64,000 nt of DNA from Mycobacterium sp. 852014-52450_SCH5900713. GTDB taxonomy: Bacteria; Actinomycetota; Actinomycetes; Mycobacteriales; Mycobacteriaceae. Each line of letters starts with the position of its first letter. Positions within the stretch are counted from its first letter, which is position 1. The stretch lies in assembly GCF_001667075.1 (NCBI RefSeq), contig NZ_LZIL01000035.1:1-64000 (forward strand). The letters are read 5' to 3'. The notes under the pieces are model-generated. The model made no database searches. It saw nothing but the letters and a program-made list of their open reading frames with translations, and had not been told where the DNA came from. Both the position numbers and the translations under genes were made by a program. This document shows, piece after piece, positions 17,745-25,815 of the stretch.

Positions 17745-18557
17745 CTAGCGCGCGGCCGGGGCCTTGGTACGCGCCCGTGAACCAGGCGACTTGGCCGCCT
17801 TGCGTGGCCGTGACGGCGCCTGCTTGCCGGCTCTCGATCCCTTGCCCTCCTCGATCAACCGACTGGCGTGATCGAGGATGCAACCGAGGCCGTATTCGAA
17901 ATTGGTTTCGTCGGGTGCGCCGATCCGATGACCGATCCGGCTTACTTGCGCGAGGAGGGGGGTCTTCTCGGGATCGATGGCGACGGCGTCCTCGATAGCG
18001 CGTGCACCCTCGTCGGAGGATTGATTCTTTTCGTACAGCCGCTGCAGCACCACCGATCCGCGGACGTGCACCGAAACGGCCGAGTACGTGTCGAAGGCAT
18101 CCTCCGGCGACAGCCCGGCCTCAACCAGATTGGCGATCGCCTTCTCCATCTCCTCGGCGCCCAACCGCGCCGCCTTCGGGCTAAGTGCGGCACGAATCAA
18201 AATCAGGTCGCACAGAATTGGGTTGCCCATGAACGTCTTACGCATCAGGCGTGCATGGTTGCGCAGCGTCTCGCGCCAGTCGCTGGCCTCGACGTAGGGG
18301 GTGGCGAACACATACTTGCTCAACGCGCGATCGGTCATCGCGTTGAGCAGGTCGTCCTTCTTGCGGAAGTACCAGTAGATGCTGGTTACTCCGACGCCGA
18401 GATGTTTGCCGAGCAGCGGCATGCTCAAGTTGTCGATCGATACTTGCTCCGCGAGTTCGAATGCGCCACTGATAATGTCATCGGGATTGATGGAACCGCG
18501 TTCGCGTCGTTGACGCTTATCGGCGGTAGCCTGCTTTGCCACTACGGGCACCTCCAT
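17745..18557 (-). CDS. TetR-family transcriptional regulator, candidate regulator of the cluster
   Basis: A 270-aa TetR-type repressor. The start is set at ATG 18557 (MEVPVVAKQ), preceded by AAAGGA; an ATG at 18602 in the same frame would encode an unlikely 15-residue leader. The helix-turn-helix spans about residues 22-75 (INPDDIISGAFELAEQ, MPLLGKHLGVGVTSIYWYFRKKDDLL). A long helical ligand domain follows, then a basic Lys/Arg/Pro/Ala tail from about 240. It is the only regulator inside the group of transcription units carrying the shared 19-bp dyad, and one copy (18675-18693) lies 118 bases upstream of it. It is therefore the best candidate to bind that motif; this is inference. Confidence 0.88.
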   Translation of the reverse strand: MEVPVVAKQATADKRQRRERGSINPDDIISGAFELAEQVSIDNLSMPLLGKHLGVGVTSIYWYFRKKDDLLNAMTDRALSKYVFATPYVEASDWRETLRNHARLMRKTFMGNPILCDLILIRAALSPKAARLGAEEMEKAIANLVEAGLSPEDAFDTYSAVSVHVRGSVVLQRLYEKNQSSDEGARAIEDAVAIDPEKTPLLAQVSRIGHRIGAPDETNFEYGLGCILDHASRLIEEGKGSRAGKQAPSRPRKAAKSPGSRARTKAPAAR

Positions 18558-18674
18558 CACGATGTATCCTTTGTATACGGTCGGAGAGCTGTGCGAGCTC
18601 ACCTGCGCATACGCTGGCGTTTCTGCCGCTCGACGATTACCGTCAGCCCGGCCTTTCTGCGCTTTTCCATCTGC

Positions 18675-18693
18675 TACTGTAATACCTATCGTA
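18675..18693. promoter_or_regulatory. Dyad operator, copy B of the shared 19-bp motif
   Basis: Read on the minus strand this is TACGATAG-GTA-TTACAGTA, 13 of 16 arm positions of the ideal motif, with a perfect TTACAGTA arm. It lies between the divergent TetR gene (start 18557) and the SDR gene (start 18780), so it could serve both autoregulation and control of the SDR/DapA-family pair. It is strikingly similar to copy C at 21172-21190, sharing GATAGGTAT and ACAGTA. Confidence 0.55.
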
Positions 18694-18779
18694 GGCTTTT
18701 TGGTAACGAAGGCTGGACGGGCGAAGATGACCGGGCACAGGCCATTGATCGAGTCCCCCGATGAGCCACGGGAATTGCC

Positions 18780-19577
18780 ATGGATTTAGGTCTGGCGCAT
18801 GCGGCAACGGTGGTGGTCGGCGGTAGCCGCGGGATGGGGCTGGCGGCGGCTCGATGCCTCGCCGACGAGGGCGCCCGGGTGGCAGTGGTCGGCCGCAGCC
18901 GTGACGCACTTGACTCCGCGGTCGCGGATCTGACCGGACGTGGAAGCGCGGATGCCGTTGGTCTCGTCGCGGACATCGGTGACGCGGGGCAGGTCGACGA
19001 AGCATTCGCCGACCTCGCACGGCGGTGGGGCGACGAACTCAATGTGCTTGTCAACACGGTCGGGCCGGGCGCGGCGGGCAGTTTCGACGATTTGACCGAC
19101 GAGCAGTGGCGCCAAGCCGTCGAAGACGGTGTGATGGGCATGGTGCGCTGCGTCCGTGCGGCACTTCCGCTGCTGCGCAAGGCGCAATGGGTACGGATAG
19201 TCAACTTCTCGGCGCACTCGACCCAGCGGCAGAGCGTCATGCTGCCCGCCTACACGGCGGCCAAGGCGATGCTGACAAGCGTCTCCAAGAATCTGTCGTT
19301 GCTGTTGGCCAAGGACGAGATCTTGGTCAACGTGGTGTCGCCAGGCACCATCGCATCCGAGTCGCTGGCCGGCTGGGCGCGGTCGGTGGGCGTCGACGGC
19401 GACGACCCCTACGCGCTAATGGACGCCATTGCCAAGCACTTTGGCCATCCCGCGCACATGCCCCGGGCGGGACTGCCGGAGGAGATCGGGCCGGTGGTCG
19501 CCTTCCTTGCGTCGCGGCGCAACTCGTACATGACCGGGGCAAACATCAACGTCGACGGTGGTTCGGACTTCACCTAA
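18780..19577 (+). CDS. SDR-family oxidoreductase
   Basis: A 265-aa short-chain dehydrogenase. The cofactor motif is VGGSRGMG (about 13-20), with GR at 38-39 suggesting NADP preference. Catalytic residues are S144, Y158 and K162 in FSAHSTQRQSVMLPAYTAAKAML. The usual NNAG is VNTVGPG here, a moderate deviation. It ends with the typical YMTGANINVDGG. It starts a rightward unit with the DapA-family gene 44 bases downstream, under dyad copy B. Substrate unknown; a hydroxyl or ketone intermediate of the pathway is likely. Confidence 0.88.
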   Translation: MDLGLAHAATVVVGGSRGMGLAAARCLADEGARVAVVGRSRDALDSAVADLTGRGSADAVGLVADIGDAGQVDEAFADLARRWGDELNVLVNTVGPGAAGSFDDLTDEQWRQAVEDGVMGMVRCVRAALPLLRKAQWVRIVNFSAHSTQRQSVMLPAYTAAKAMLTSVSKNLSLLLAKDEILVNVVSPGTIASESLAGWARSVGVDGDDPYALMDAIAKHFGHPAHMPRAGLPEEIGPVVAFLASRRNSYMTGANINVDGGSDFT

Positions 19578-19621
19578 CCCCCCGGATGGAAGAAAGTTCG
19601 GCTGACGAGAAGGAGTCGACG

Positions 19622-20629
19622 GTGGCGACGGCAAGTGAGGCGCGCGCCTGGGCGCGCGGGGCGCTGCGGGGAATCGGCGACTCTCTGTATACCCCGTTCT
19701 GCGGCCCGGATGGTGATGACATCGACTGGGAGGCATACCGGACGCTGGTGCGGTATTGCGTCGGCGACCTCGGACACCCGATGTTGTGGTGCACCAGCGG
19801 CCTCGCCGAATTCTGGTCGCTGACTCTCGACGAGCGAAAACGCTTGCTGGAGGTGGCGATCGAGGAAGCCCGCGCCGTAAACCCCGGTGTCGTAGTGCAA
19901 GCCTGTACGGCGGCCATGGCGGCGAAGGACTGTCTCGAGTTGACGCTGCACGCCCAAGAGGCCGGCGCCGACATTGCCTACATCCAGACGCCGATGATGG
20001 AGGCGCACGGCGGCGAGGGCGTGCTGCGATTCTTCAAGTACATCGCTGCCCGCACCGACATCGCCCTGGGCATGTTCAACTCACCGTCGTCCGGTTACGT
20101 GCTGACCGCAACCGAGAGCGCACGGATCTACGACGAGGTGCCCGCGGTGTGTGCCACGAAGGAGGGCGCCTTCCGGCCGGCGAGCAGCCGGATGCTGCAC
20201 CAGTTGGCGCCCGGCCTGGTGCTCTGGGAATGCGACAAAACGGTCTATCGCGCGGGATGGCTGCGCGACGGGATCGTCTGTCCGGCACAGCTGGGCACCG
20301 CGGGCTACCTGTTCGAGACCCCACAGCGGCGATTGTTCTCCCATTATTGGGATTTGGTGCAAAGCGACAAGTTGATCGAGGCGATGGATTTCGGTCGTGA
20401 GTCGGGACTGGACCAGTTCGACCTGGACGTCGGATCCTGGTGGACCTGTTACCCGGGGCGGCCGGATTACTTCACTCATTGGGCTGGCGCGTTCAAGTAC
20501 GCCGCCTCGCTGCTCGGATTGCCGATAGGCGAGTATCCGCATTCGCGCCCACCGCAAGCGGAGTTGCCGCCGGAGGCCAAGTCGCAGATCGAAGAGGCCT
20601 ACCGCCGGCTCGGGCTGATCGGAACGTAG
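19622..20629 (+). CDS. Dihydrodipicolinate synthase family (DapA/NahE-like) lyase
   Basis: A 335-aa TIM-barrel class I aldolase. GTG at 19622 is chosen because AAGGAG lies 6 bases upstream; an in-frame ATG at 19586 lacks such a site. The Schiff-base lysine is K180 in CATKEGAF. The Tyr of the classical YNxP motif is replaced by Phe (MFNSP, F152), which argues against authentic dihydrodipicolinate synthase. Family members in catabolic clusters include hydratase-aldolases that release pyruvate from aromatic-ring cleavage products. In this setting a retro-aldol or hydratase step on a pathway intermediate is more likely than lysine synthesis. Confidence 0.85.
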   Translation: MATASEARAWARGALRGIGDSLYTPFCGPDGDDIDWEAYRTLVRYCVGDLGHPMLWCTSGLAEFWSLTLDERKRLLEVAIEEARAVNPGVVVQACTAAMAAKDCLELTLHAQEAGADIAYIQTPMMEAHGGEGVLRFFKYIAARTDIALGMFNSPSSGYVLTATESARIYDEVPAVCATKEGAFRPASSRMLHQLAPGLVLWECDKTVYRAGWLRDGIVCPAQLGTAGYLFETPQRRLFSHYWDLVQSDKLIEAMDFGRESGLDQFDLDVGSWWTCYPGRPDYFTHWAGAFKYAASLLGLPIGEYPHSRPPQAELPPEAKSQIEEAYRRLGLIGT

Positions 20630-20669
20630 CGTCCACAAAAAGCCGGCACCGCAAGATAACTCACAAGCG

Positions 20670-20702
20670 ACGGCCCGGCCACCGCCACGGTGACCGGGCC
20701 GT
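20670..20702. terminator. Strong hairpin between convergent genes
   Basis: ACGGCCCGG (20670-20678) pairs with CCGGGCCGT (20694-20702), and the inner CACCG pairs with CGGTG around a CCA loop, giving about 14 base pairs with one mismatch. It lies between the convergent DapA-family gene and the CsbD-like gene and is likely a bidirectional terminator. There is no clear T-tract. Confidence 0.6.
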
Positions 20703-20714
20703 TCACCAAACCGA

Positions 20715-20951
20715 CTACTGTTCGGCCTTCTGGCGCGCCTCCGCCGTCTTGGCCTTGGCCCGGGCCTTCTCGGCCGCGGCTTCCTTCTTCGCCGCGCTGC
20801 GCTGAGCGTCGGCCTTGTCCTGCTGGGCTTGGCCCTCGTTGACCAGATCGTTGCGGCCGATGATCGTGCCGATGATCTCCTTGGCTTTGCCGAAGACCGC
20901 TTCGACGATGCCCTGGACCGCCTCGATCGGGCCGCTCTTGATGTCAGCCAT
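20715..20951 (-). CDS. CsbD-family protein, microaggregate-binding protein 1-like
   Basis: A 78-aa small hydrophilic protein. The start at 20951 is supported by an AGGGAGGGG ribosome-binding site; a longer frame to 21041 has no such site. The N-terminal half resembles CsbD (IEAVQGIVEAVFGKAKEIIGTIIGRNDLVNEGQAQQDKADAQ). The C-terminal half is a highly charged Ala/Lys/Glu helix or coiled coil. Related mycobacterial proteins are called microaggregate-binding protein 1, and CsbD is a general-stress protein in Bacillus. It is probably unrelated to the catabolic genes around it. Confidence 0.85.
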   Translation of the reverse strand: MADIKSGPIEAVQGIVEAVFGKAKEIIGTIIGRNDLVNEGQAQQDKADAQRSAAKKEAAAEKARAKAKTAEARQKAEQ

Positions 20952-21171
20952 TGCGTTTCCCCTCCCTGGTAATGGGTGTTTGAGTTTGCTTTCCCTGTTC
21001 GGCGGTCGGGGAAAACGTGATCCGGACGTGGCGCTCGCCACAGCGCGGACGAGGCTCGTCCGCCTGGCGATCCGCGGTGCGGGCGATCGCGGCGGACAGT
21101 CCGGTCAACTGGGCGGAAATCCGCTGTTCGGCCGGGGTGCGCGGGGGCGTGGCGACGGTTGTGGAAAACGG

Positions 21172-21190
21172 TACCGATAGGTATACAGTA
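21172..21190. promoter_or_regulatory. Dyad operator, copy C of the shared 19-bp motif
   Basis: TACCGATA-GGT-ATACAGTA matches 12 of 16 arm positions of the ideal motif. It lies 56 bases before the crotonase gene that opens the long rightward unit 21247-28088. It is nearly the same sequence as copy B read on the other strand. Confidence 0.5.
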
Positions 21191-21246
21191 TGCGTACAAA
21201 ACATCGCGAAATCCGGTAGGCGAACGACGAGGAGGTACCGGGGGAG

Positions 21247-22089
21247 ATGTCCGGCAGCGACGGCGCTTCCGAGGACGCAGTGCTCTACGAGGCCACCGGC
21301 AGCGGCGTCGCGATTCTGACCTTCAACCGTCCGGACCGTCTCAACGCCTGGGGCCCTGACATCGCCGACGGCTTTTACTCCGCGATCGACCGCGCCGAAC
21401 AGGACCCGGCCATCCGGGTGATCGTGTTGACCGGGCGGGGCAAGGGCTTTTGCGCGGGCGCGTATCTCGGCACGCCGAGTTCCGCGCCGAGCTACGGCGA
21501 CACGATGAAGAAGGCGGGCCAGACCAAACTCGCCGACTTGGTGGGCGAGCGGCCACCGCATTTCGTGACCACACTGCGCAAGCCCGTGATCGCGGCCATC
21601 AATGGCGCCTGTGTTGGCATCGGCCTGACCCAGGCGCTCATGTGCGACGTCCGGTTCGCTTCCGCCGGTGCCAAGTTCGCCGCGGTCTTCGCCCGCCGCG
21701 GACTGATCGCCGAGTTCGGCATCTCGTGGATACTCCCGCGCCTCACCACGTGGGGCGTCGCCCTGGATCTGTTGCTGAGTGGACGCACCTTCCTCGCCGA
21801 GGAGGCCGCCGAGCTCGGCCTGGTCAAGGAAGTGGTCGCGCCCGAAGATCTGATGAAGCGCGCGTTGGACTACGCCGAGGACATCGCCCGCAATTGTTCG
21901 CCGGCGTCCATGGAAGTGATCAAGAGGCAGGTCTACGGTGACGCCACTCGCGATGTCGTGGACGCCACCTCGCGCGCCGAAACCCTGCTGCACGAAGCGA
22001 TGCCGCGGCCGGACGTCATCGAAGGCATCACCAGCTTCCTCGAGAAGCGGCCCCCGCAGTTCCCCTCGCTCAACTCGACCGACGCTTAG
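21247..22089 (+). CDS. Enoyl-CoA hydratase/isomerase (crotonase family)
   Basis: A 280-aa crotonase opening a six-gene rightward operon. The first oxyanion segment reads FCAGAYLGTPS, with Tyr in place of the common Asp after Gly-Ala. The second is AAINGACVGIGLTQALMCDVRFASAGAKFAAVFARRGLIAEFGISWILPRL, containing an acidic residue in IAEFG at one of the usual catalytic positions. An insertion near residues 82-105 lengthens the substrate-pocket loop. Ribosome-binding sequence AGGAGG lies upstream. Substrate unknown. Confidence 0.88.
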   Translation: MSGSDGASEDAVLYEATGSGVAILTFNRPDRLNAWGPDIADGFYSAIDRAEQDPAIRVIVLTGRGKGFCAGAYLGTPSSAPSYGDTMKKAGQTKLADLVGERPPHFVTTLRKPVIAAINGACVGIGLTQALMCDVRFASAGAKFAAVFARRGLIAEFGISWILPRLTTWGVALDLLLSGRTFLAEEAAELGLVKEVVAPEDLMKRALDYAEDIARNCSPASMEVIKRQVYGDATRDVVDATSRAETLLHEAMPRPDVIEGITSFLEKRPPQFPSLNSTDA

Positions 22090-22120
22090 CGCTCGCCGGT
22101 ACCGCCCGGAAAGGAAGATC

Positions 22121-23323
22121 ATGGCCAACTTGGGTTACAAGGCGATTGACGTCGACAACCACTACTACGAGCCCCTGGACGCGTTCACCCGCCACCTCGA
22201 CAGGGCTTTCAAGAGCCGCGGCGTCCAGATGGTCAGTCAGGGCAAGCGCACCCTTGCCGTGATCGGGGGCCGGGTCAACCATTTCGTTCCCAACCCCACC
22301 TTCGACCCGATCATCGTGCCGGGTTGTCTGGATCTGTTGTTCCGTGGGGAGATCCCCGAAGGCGTCGATCCGGCGTCGCTGATGAAGGTCGAGCGGCTCG
22401 CCGACCACCCCGAGTACCAGAACCGCGATGCCCGTGTCGCGGTGATGGACACCCAAGAAATCGAAACGGCGTTCATGCTGCCGACTTTCGCATGCGGGGT
22501 CGAGGAGGCACTCAAGCACGACATCGAAGCGACCATGGCGTCGCTGCACGCATTCAACCTGTGGCTCGACGAGGATTGGGGCTTCGACCGGCCCGATCGC
22601 CGGATCATTGCCGCGCCGATCATCTCGCTGGCCGATCCGGCCGTGGCGCTCGACGAGGTGGAGTTCGTGTTGGGACGCGGCGCCAAGCTGGTGCTGGTGC
22701 GCCCGGCGCCGGTGCCCGGCTTGGTCAAGCCGCGCTCGTTGGGTGATCCCAGCCATGACCCGGTGTGGGCCCGGCTGGCCGAAGCGGGAGTTCCGGTCGG
22801 ATTCCACCTCAGCGACAGCGGTTATCTGCACATCGCGGCGGCGTGGGGTGGCAAGGCGACATTCGAGGGGTTCGGCGCGAAGGATCCGCTGGACAACGTG
22901 CTCCTCGACGACCGTGCCATTCACGACACGATGGCCTCGATGATCGTGCACGGCGTGTTCACCCGTCATCCGAAGCTCAAGGCGGTCAGCATCGAGAACG
23001 GCTCGTACTTCGTCCATCGGCTGATCAAGCGGTTGAAGAAGGCGGCCAATACCCAGCCCCGTGACTTCCCCGAGGATCCGGTGGAGCAATTGCGCAACAA
23101 TGTCTGGATCGCTCCGTACTACGAGGACGACCTGGTGGAGCTTGCCAATGTCATCGGCATCGACAAGATCTTGTTCGGTTCCGACTGGCCGCACGGCGAG
23201 GGCCTCGAGACGCCGGTGGCGTTCGCCGGAGAGCTCAACGGCTTCAGCGAAGAAGATATCCGTAAAGTGATGCGCCACAACGCCCTCGACTTGCTCGGCG
23301 TTCCCGCCGTGTCGGCCGTCTAG
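22121..23323 (+). CDS. Amidohydrolase-2 family metal-dependent hydrolase/decarboxylase
   Basis: A 400-aa protein; ATG at 22121 follows GGAAAGGAAG. It belongs to the amidohydrolase-2 (ACMSD-related) TIM-barrel family, whose members hydrolyse or decarboxylate ring-cleavage products. The N-terminal metal-binding segment is AIDVDNHYYEP (D-x-D-x-H pattern), a middle His occurs in VGFHLSDSGYLHIAAAW, and the C-terminal metal/catalytic Asp is in LFGSDWPHGEG. All expected ligands are visible, so it is probably active. It sits between a crotonase and an acyl-CoA synthetase in one operon. Confidence 0.87.
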   Translation: MANLGYKAIDVDNHYYEPLDAFTRHLDRAFKSRGVQMVSQGKRTLAVIGGRVNHFVPNPTFDPIIVPGCLDLLFRGEIPEGVDPASLMKVERLADHPEYQNRDARVAVMDTQEIETAFMLPTFACGVEEALKHDIEATMASLHAFNLWLDEDWGFDRPDRRIIAAPIISLADPAVALDEVEFVLGRGAKLVLVRPAPVPGLVKPRSLGDPSHDPVWARLAEAGVPVGFHLSDSGYLHIAAAWGGKATFEGFGAKDPLDNVLLDDRAIHDTMASMIVHGVFTRHPKLKAVSIENGSYFVHRLIKRLKKAANTQPRDFPEDPVEQLRNNVWIAPYYEDDLVELANVIGIDKILFGSDWPHGEGLETPVAFAGELNGFSEEDIRKVMRHNALDLLGVPAVSAV

Positions 23324-23334
23324 TCGCTCGCGCT

Positions 23335-25002
23335 ATGAGCGAATGGACCGTGGGCGCCGTTCTCGACGCCATTGCGGACGTGGTGCCCGACCGCCTGATG
23401 ACGGTGTGTGGAGACCGTAAAAGTACGTTCGCCGAATCGGCACGTCGCACCAACCGGTTGGCGAACTACCTCGAGGGCAGGGGTTTTGGCGTCTACGCCG
23501 CGCGCGATGAGTTGCAACCCTGGGAGTGCGGCCAGGATCGGATCGCGCTCATCATGTACAACGACCTCTACCCCGACATGGTGATCGGATGCCTCAAGGC
23601 GCGCACCGTCCCGGTCAACGTCAATCACCACTACTCGCCGCGGGAAATCCGCGACCTGCTCGACTATGTGCGCCCCCGAGGCATCATCTACCACCGCTCG
23701 CTCGGCGCCCGGTTCGCCGACGTGTTGCCCCCGACCGGCACGGAGTTGCTGATATCAATCGATGACGGCAGTACCGTTCCCCAACTGCCGAAGTCGATCT
23801 CGTTCGACGATGTGCTGGCGGCCGCCGGCCCCGACCGCGAGGACGCTGGCTCCCCGGATGACCTCATCATGATGTGTACCGGCGGGACGACGGGACGCCC
23901 GAAGGGTGTGCTGTGGCGACAGAGCGACATGTATGTGTCGTCGATGGTGGGCGCCGACCATGCCAGCGTCACCGAGATCCATGACAAGGTCGCTGGGGGT
24001 GGGCAGCCGTGGTTCGCCGTATCTCCGCTCATGCACGCCGCCGGCATGTGGACCGCCTTCGCCGCGCTCTGCGCCGGCCTGCCAGTGATCCTCTACGACG
24101 ACCGCAACAAGCTGGACGTACGGTCGGTGTGGGAAACCGCCGAGCGCGAGAAGGTGGGCATGATGACCATGGTGGGCGACGCCTACGCCGGGCCGCTGAT
24201 CGCCGAGCTGCGTGCGCGCTCCTATGACCTGTCCTCGCTGAACGCGATCGGCACCGGAGGCGCCGCGACGAACGCGAAACACAAGCGCGCACTGATGGAA
24301 TGCCTGCCGCACATCACCATCATCGAGGGCTACGGATCGTCCGAGAGCGGCAACATGGCGTTCGGGCACAGCCGCGAAGGGAACGCCAGCGAGACCTTCC
24401 AGCCCAGGGAGGGGGCGACCGTGGTGTCGGCCGACCGGAGCCGGTTCCTGCGGCCCGGTGAGCAGGAGGTCGGCTGGGCCGCCCGGACGGGCCGGATTCC
24501 GCTCGGCTATTTCGGCGACGCCGAGGCCACGCAACGAACCTTTCCGGAGATCGAGGGACAGCGGGTGGTGATCCCCGGCGACCGGGCATCTTTCGAACCC
24601 GATGGCACCATTCGCCTACTCGGCCGCGATTCGCTGGTCGTGAACACCGGTGGCGAAAAGGTATTCGTCGAAGAAGTCGAGGAAGTGCTGCGAGCACAAC
24701 CGGGCGTCGTCGATGCCCTGGTCGTAGGGCGGCCGAGTGAGCGGTGGGGACAAGAGGTCGTCGCGCTCGTCGCGACGCACGCCGACGCCCACCTCACCCA
24801 GGACGCGCTCTACGGCGCGTGCACGACGCAGCTGGCGCATTTCAAGGCGCCCAAGGCCTTCATTTTCGTCGAGCAGATCGAACGCCTCGGCAACGGCAAG
24901 CCCAATTACCGCTGGGCCAGAGAGCAAGCCACTCAACACGTTCCGGCGATCGCGCTGGTCCCGTCCGACCCCGAAGGAAGTCATGAACACCAAAGCGATT
25001 GA
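23335..25002 (+). CDS. Acyl-CoA synthetase (FadD type)
   Basis: A 555-aa ANL enzyme of the mycobacterial FadD branch with A3 motif CTGGTTGRPKGVLWRQ, the form also found in steroid-side-chain FadDs such as FadD19-like proteins (from memory). It has A5 EGYGSSESGN, hinge region VIPGDRASFEPDGTIRLLGRDSLVVNTGGEKVFVEEVEE, and catalytic lysine in GNGKPNYRWA. It probably activates a bulky or cyclic carboxylic acid. It overlaps the next amidohydrolase gene by 20 bases, so the two are translationally linked. Confidence 0.9.
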   Translation: MSEWTVGAVLDAIADVVPDRLMTVCGDRKSTFAESARRTNRLANYLEGRGFGVYAARDELQPWECGQDRIALIMYNDLYPDMVIGCLKARTVPVNVNHHYSPREIRDLLDYVRPRGIIYHRSLGARFADVLPPTGTELLISIDDGSTVPQLPKSISFDDVLAAAGPDREDAGSPDDLIMMCTGGTTGRPKGVLWRQSDMYVSSMVGADHASVTEIHDKVAGGGQPWFAVSPLMHAAGMWTAFAALCAGLPVILYDDRNKLDVRSVWETAEREKVGMMTMVGDAYAGPLIAELRARSYDLSSLNAIGTGGAATNAKHKRALMECLPHITIIEGYGSSESGNMAFGHSREGNASETFQPREGATVVSADRSRFLRPGEQEVGWAARTGRIPLGYFGDAEATQRTFPEIEGQRVVIPGDRASFEPDGTIRLLGRDSLVVNTGGEKVFVEEVEEVLRAQPGVVDALVVGRPSERWGQEVVALVATHADAHLTQDALYGACTTQLAHFKAPKAFIFVEQIERLGNGKPNYRWAREQATQHVPAIALVPSDPEGSHEHQSD

Positions 25003-25813
25003 CTGCCTGGTGAACGTCCACTTCGGGGAAGCCGAATCTCAGCCGACGTGGATGCTGAAGGTCAGGGACGATTACTTCAAGGGCCCCAAGTCGATGTTCG
25101 CCCCGGTCGAACTCTCCGAATTGCTCGCCGAGATGGACGAACAGGGCGTGCAGAAGGCGATCCTGATGGACTCGCTTGCCAACCCGTCCACGACCGCGCG
25201 CAAATTCGTCGAAGCCAGGCCGGACCGGTTCGCGCTGGCCATGGGCGGGGCCAACTTGCTGCGGCCGGTACGGTCGCTGCGCGAACTGACCGCCATCTCG
25301 GCCGAGTTGCCCGTCGCGTATGCCGTAGTCGGGCCGAGCTTTTGGGGCGACGGCCAGTACCCGCCCAGCGACGCCGTGTACTACCCGCTCTACGCCAAGT
25401 GCGCGGAACTGGACCTTCCGCTCTGCATCAACACCGGCATCCCGGGACCGCCGATACCCGGGGAGGTTCAGCACCCGATGCACCTGGACCGCGTGTGCGT
25501 GCGATTCCCTGAGCTACGGCTGTGCATGATCCACGGCGCCGACCCGTGGTGGGACGTCGCGATCCGGTTGCTGTTGAAGTACGCCAACCTGCGCCTCATG
25601 ACGTCGGCGTGGTCGCCCAAGCGGCTGCCCGAGAGCCTGCTGCACTACATGCGCACGCGGGGCCCCAACAAGGTGATCTACGCGTCGGACTGGCCGGTGC
25701 TGCCCATGCGCCGGGTCATACCCGAGGCCCGTGCTCTTGACCTGCCCGCCGAGGTGCTGGACAACTACCTTTACAACAACGCGCGAGACTTCTTCTTCGG
25801 GAAGGACGAGTAA
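24983..25813 (+). CDS. Amidohydrolase-2 family protein
   Basis: A 276-aa compact amidohydrolase-2 family protein. ATG at 24983 lies inside the end of the fadD-like gene and has AAGGAAG upstream. The N-terminal ligand segment is abbreviated (AIDCLVNVHFGE, one His rather than HxH). Later landmarks are LPLCINTGIPGPP, LCMIHGADPWWDVAI and the terminal IYASDWPVLP with the conserved Asp. It may use a single metal or a reduced ligand set. It is 2 bases upstream of the paired acyl-CoA dehydrogenase genes. Confidence 0.85.
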   Translation: MNTKAIDCLVNVHFGEAESQPTWMLKVRDDYFKGPKSMFAPVELSELLAEMDEQGVQKAILMDSLANPSTTARKFVEARPDRFALAMGGANLLRPVRSLRELTAISAELPVAYAVVGPSFWGDGQYPPSDAVYYPLYAKCAELDLPLCINTGIPGPPIPGEVQHPMHLDRVCVRFPELRLCMIHGADPWWDVAIRLLLKYANLRLMTSAWSPKRLPESLLHYMRTRGPNKVIYASDWPVLPMRRVIPEARALDLPAEVLDNYLYNNARDFFFGKDE

Positions 25814-25815
25814 CG

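Noticed and set aside
20715..21041. A longer 108-residue start for the CsbD-like protein
   Set aside because: The extra N-terminal residues have no family similarity and the start lacks a ribosome-binding site, whereas 20951 has AGGGAGGGG at good spacing.
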